Assembly: GCA_965222975.1 (NCBI GenBank) | Contig: CBDCVJ010000086.1 | Coordinates: 752,644-816,643 of the forward strand | Length of the DNA stretch: 64,000 nt | Source: UBA6168 sp965222975 | GTDB lineage: Bacteria; Bacteroidota; Bacteroidia; Chitinophagales; Saprospiraceae | Direction: 5' to 3' | Shown: positions 61,289 to 64,000 of the stretch, one piece after another | Numbering within the stretch: position 1 is the first letter of the stretch | Layout: each line of letters starts with the position of its first letter | The notes under the pieces: generated by a model | Seen by the model: the letters and a program-made list of their open reading frames with translations, nothing else | Database searches by the model: none | Told to the model about the DNA's origin: nothing | Translations under genes and position numbers: made by a program

Positions 61289-61741
61289 ATGCCGACCTTC
61301 ACTTTCAAAAAAGCAGAGCGGCTCAAGAGCCGGAAGGTCATTGAGTTGTTGTTCAAGGATGGAAAGTCTTTTGGGGCTTATCCGCTGCGGTTGGTTTTTT
61401 TGAAAAATGAAGAACCGAGGAGCAATGCGCCTGTACAGTTCACGGTGAGCGTTCCCAAAAGGAGCTTCAAATCTGCCGTGGCCCGCAACCGCATCAAAAG
61501 GAAGGTGCGGGAGGCATGGCGACTGAACAAACATTGGCTTTATGAAAAATTGGAAAAAACAGAGGGGCAAATTAGCCTTTATGGTCATTTATACTGGCAA
61601 GGAAGACCTGCCTTATAGAGAAATCGAAAAGGCTATGCGGAATATCAACTTCCGCTTTGTCAAAAAAATATTTTGCCCAAGCCCAACCTCGACAAGCAAG
61701 GGAAGCCTCTTTCCAAGGAATCAAGTAAAAGGACAAAGTAA
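61289..61741 (+). CDS. rnpA: Ribonuclease P protein component, frameshifted
   Basis: From the ATG at 61289 the frame encodes the RnpA core: FKKAERLKSRKVIELLFKDG, GAYPLRLVFL, and the diagnostic RNRIKRKVREAWRLNK. After residue ~100 the frame diverges, and the expected continuation (MVIYTGKEDLPYREIEKAM) is in the next frame from the T-run at 61578-61580, one extra base. Another shift seems needed after FRFVKK, to reach a stop at 61739-61741. RnpA is the protein subunit of RNase P, which matures tRNA 5' ends and is essential, so these shifts are likely errors. The end coordinate is reconstructed. Confidence 0.8.
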
Positions 61742-61807
61742 CCTCACCTGCCGGGAGGCAGAAAAGTAAAAAGCAATGAGCCACTTTGTCATGCAATAAA
61801 TCCGACC

Positions 61808-62341
61808 ATGCGAACAGCCCTAATTTTTCTTTTCTTTTTTTGCACAAGCCTGACTTTTGGGCAAAAATTCCTACAACTGGAAAAAGTCCATAGCCCCAAA
61901 ACGAAAAAATATTTCCCCGGTCATGAAATAACTTTCCAGTTACATGGAGGCCAATGGTACACCCGGGTCATCGAGGACATTAATTATGAACAGAACCTGC
62001 TACTTTTCCCCAAAGACCATGTGCATCTCGACAGTATTGCTGCCCTCCGCTTCTTTGATCGCCAAAGGTGGTCGAGGCCATTGAGCAACCAGTTTTTCAA
62101 TTTTGCTGTTGTTTGGACAGTTTATTCGGTAGTGGACGAAGCCTTCCGGGATGACCCTTTTGACAATGTGGAACCGATAACCTACATCATACCTGCATCG
62201 AGCGTGGCCACTGGTTTTTTGATCCGGCATTTATTCAAAAAGAGGACTTACCGTTTTGAAAAAAACAAAATGGGCGAAGCGAAAAAGTGGCGGCTGCGGT
62301 TGTTGGATTTGGATGTGTCGGGGGAGTTGAAAAAGCCTTGA
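61808..62341 (+). CDS. Secreted hypothetical protein
   Basis: The 177-residue product has a signal peptide (MRTALIFLFFFCTSLTFGQ), then a beta-rich part (FPGHEITFQLHGGQWYTRVIEDI; LLFPKDHVHLDSIAALRFF), a possible hydrophobic segment (PITYIIPASSVATGFLI) and a basic C-terminus (KKRTYRFEKNKMGEAKKWRLRLLDLDV). I know of similar hypothetical proteins in Bacteroidota but no function. It lies between rnpA and ettA on the same strand, with a reading frame free of breaks. It is probably envelope-located. Confidence 0.7.
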   Translation: MRTALIFLFFFCTSLTFGQKFLQLEKVHSPKTKKYFPGHEITFQLHGGQWYTRVIEDINYEQNLLLFPKDHVHLDSIAALRFFDRQRWSRPLSNQFFNFAVVWTVYSVVDEAFRDDPFDNVEPITYIIPASSVATGFLIRHLFKKRTYRFEKNKMGEAKKWRLRLLDLDVSGELKKP

Positions 62342-62455
62342 AAAGTAGTCGACAGTCGGCAGTCATTTAGAGCCTTGAATGAGAATTGTTTGTGAATAAA
62401 TATAAAGACGATTTTTAAAGAAACCATTTTAGATTCAGGAAGTAAAGCTAAAGCT

Positions 62456-62484
62456 GGAACTCAATACGCTGTTCCGGTTTTTTT
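62456..62484 (+). terminator. Weak hairpin with T-run
   Basis: GGAAC (62456-62460) pairs with GTTCC (62471-62475), followed by GG and seven T. It lies about 115 bases after the hypothetical secreted protein gene. The stem is short, so it is tentative. Confidence 0.3.
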
Positions 62485-62563
62485 ATTTATCAAAAACCCC
62501 CACTTTTGCCACCGTTTGATACTTAACGTAGAACCTTGAACCAAGAACCACAAACCAAACACC

Positions 62564-64000
62564 ATGTCAGACAACAAGATCATCTTCTCCATGTCGGGCG
62601 TTTCCAAAACCTTCCCCGGCGCACAAAAACCTGTCATCAAAAATATATGGCTTTCCTTTTTTTATGGGGCTAAAATCGGGGTGCTCGGCCTCAATGGTAG
62701 CGGTAAATCCACTTTGCTAAAAATCATCGCTGGGCTCGACCCAGAACTATGAGGGCAAAATCGAATTTGAAAAACAATTCAAAATAGGTTACCTGCCACA
62801 AGAGCCAGAATTGGATGATTCCAAGACTGTTAGAGAATCAGTCGAAGAAGGCATTGGCGAATTGATGGGAACCATGAAAGAGTACGAGGAAGTGAACGCT
62901 AAATTTGCTGAACCAATGAGCGACGATGAAATGAACAAGCTCATCGAACGCCAAGGCGAACTCATGGACATCCTCGACCGCAGCGGCGCCTGGGAACTCG
63001 ATCATAAAATTGAAAGGGCGATGGATGCCCTCCGCTGCCCACCTGATGATGCAATGGTCAAAGTCCTTTCCGGTGGTGAGCGCAAGAAGGGGTCGCATTG
63101 GCAAGGCTGCTGTTGTCCAGCCCCGACATCCTCCTACTTGATGAGCCGACGAACCACCTCGATGCGGAGAGTATTGACTGGCTGGAGCAATACCTGCAAA
63201 ATTTCCCCGGCACTGTGATCGCCGTGACGCACGACCGCTATTTTCTCGACAATGTGGCTGGTTGGATACTTGAGTTGGACAGGGGAGAAGGCATTCCTTG
63301 GGAAGGCAATTACAGCAGTTGGCTGGAGCAAAAGGCCAAGCGTTTGGAGATGGAACAGAAGCACGAAGACAAGCGCCGCAAGACCCTCGAACGGGAACTC
63401 GAATGGATTCGCATGGGGCAGAAAGCACGGCAGGCAAAAGGCAAGGCCCGTCTGAACGCTTATGATAAACTCGCTGGCGAAGAGACCAAGGACAAAGAAA
63501 AGAAACTGGAATTGACGATCCCGCCCGGTCCACGGCTCGGCGATGTGGTCATCAAAGTGGAAAATGTCAGCAAGGCATTATGATGGCAGGGTATTATTTG
63601 AAAATTTAACTTTTGATATACCTAAGAATAGTATCGTTGGCATCATCGGCCCGAACGGGGTAGGGAAGTCCACGTTGTTCCGTATGATGGTGGGGCAGGA
63701 AACGCCAGACAGCGGAAAAGTAACCATTGGGGAGACGGCGAAAATCTCTTATGTCGATCAATCACATGCAGCCATTGATCCGAATAAATCCGTTTACGAG
63801 GTCGTTTCCGAAGGGCAATGAAATTTTGACGGTCGGCAATTATGAGGTGAATGCCCGTGCCTATATTTCCAAATTCAATTTTAGCGGCTCCGATCAGCAG
63901 AAAAAATCAGGCGTCCTCTCTGGCGGGGAGCGCAATCGCCTCCATTTAGCCATGACGCTAAAAGACGGCGGCAACGTTCTCCTCCTTGATGAGCCGACGA
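62564..64000 (+). CDS. ettA: EttA-like ABC-F protein, broken by several frameshifts and cut by the window end
   Basis: The sequence starts MSDNKIIFSMSGVSKTFPG and shows the EttA layout. The first ATPase domain has GVLGLNGSGKSTLLK and an LSGGE signature. The arm-like region is HYxGNY-rich, and the second domain has GIIGPNGVGKSTLFRM and LSGGERNRLHLAM at 63918-63950. The frame is broken at about 62741-62750, 63081-63094, 63571-63580 and 63811-63820, each by one apparently inserted base. Reconstruction joins YEGKIEFEKQFKIGYLPQEP, VALARLLLSSPDILLLDEPTNHLD, HYDGRVLFENLTFDI and NEILTVGNYEVNARAY. EttA regulates early elongation on ribosomes by ATP state. The 3' end lies outside the window. Clustering of breaks suggests sequence error. 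Confidence 0.85.

Overview
The window looks like a chromosomal segment of a Bacteroidota bacterium, most likely of the Saprospiria (Lewinella/Haliscomenobacter-type) lineage. The evidence is several large secreted proteins with type IX secretion (T9SS) C-terminal sorting domains, SprB, HYR and PKD repeats, a DUF4837 lipoprotein, the rplM-rpsI-rpsB-tsf gene order, a tRNA gene without encoded CCA, and promoters of the TTG-N19-TAnnTTTG type. No phage, integrase, CRISPR array or intact transposase is visible. The only clear mobile element is a small non-autonomous one (MITE) at 15.8 kb.

Layout. 0-0.5 kb: 5' part of a RecD2 helicase (minus). 0.9-3.6 kb: repeat-built secreted protein. 4.0-10.2 kb: a regulatory-looking block with a helical protein of unknown function, a TPR-CHAT protease-like lipoprotein, and a convergent sigma factor/membrane anti-sigma pair. 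10.4-13.9 kb: acyl-CoA carboxylase beta subunit, bifunctional-nuclease-family protein, RlmB. 13.9-16.6 kb: two damaged secreted-protein genes and the MITE. 17.7-23.6 kb: a 1946-residue reprolysin-type metalloprotease with ten SprB-like repeats. 23.7-31 kb: VF530 protein, DEAD-box helicase, DUF4837 lipoprotein, HD-domain protein, DegP-like protease, ComF. 31-34.6 kb: pyrH and the tsf-rpsB-rpsI-rplM cluster with a well-formed promoter. 35-38.3 kb: VIT-vWA protein followed by a putative clan CD (caspase-fold) protein. 38.4-42.7 kb: ABC transporter, tRNA-Gln, alpha/beta hydrolase, duplicated retropepsin-like protease. 42.8-52 kb: ParC, Uma2 protein, two-component system, DksA-like protein, GNAT-amidohydrolase fusion, PAP2-like protein, epimerase remnant. 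52.7-61 kb: HYR-repeat protein, a 52-residue ORF, SET protein, GNAT, AroB, PurA, Fur. 61.3-64 kb: RnpA, a secreted hypothetical protein and EttA.

Functional picture. Much of the content is housekeeping (translation, nucleotide and aromatic amino acid synthesis, topology), interleaved with cell-surface and secretion proteins. The most suggestive accessory locus is at 5.8-10.2 kb. A TPR-CHAT protein with an apparent His/Cys dyad and a lipoprotein signal faces a sigma factor and a single-pass anti-sigma protein, which could form a proteolytic transcription switch. A second candidate protease with the clan CD arrangement lies at 37.2 kb beside a VIT-vWA protein.

Sequence quality. Single-base frameshifts interrupt fur, rnpA and ettA, four times in ettA, all inside the last 3 kb. 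Because these genes are normally conserved or essential, the breaks are more likely sequence errors than real inactivation. The intergenic DNA is rich in long, nearly perfect palindromes and a few dispersed short repeats.
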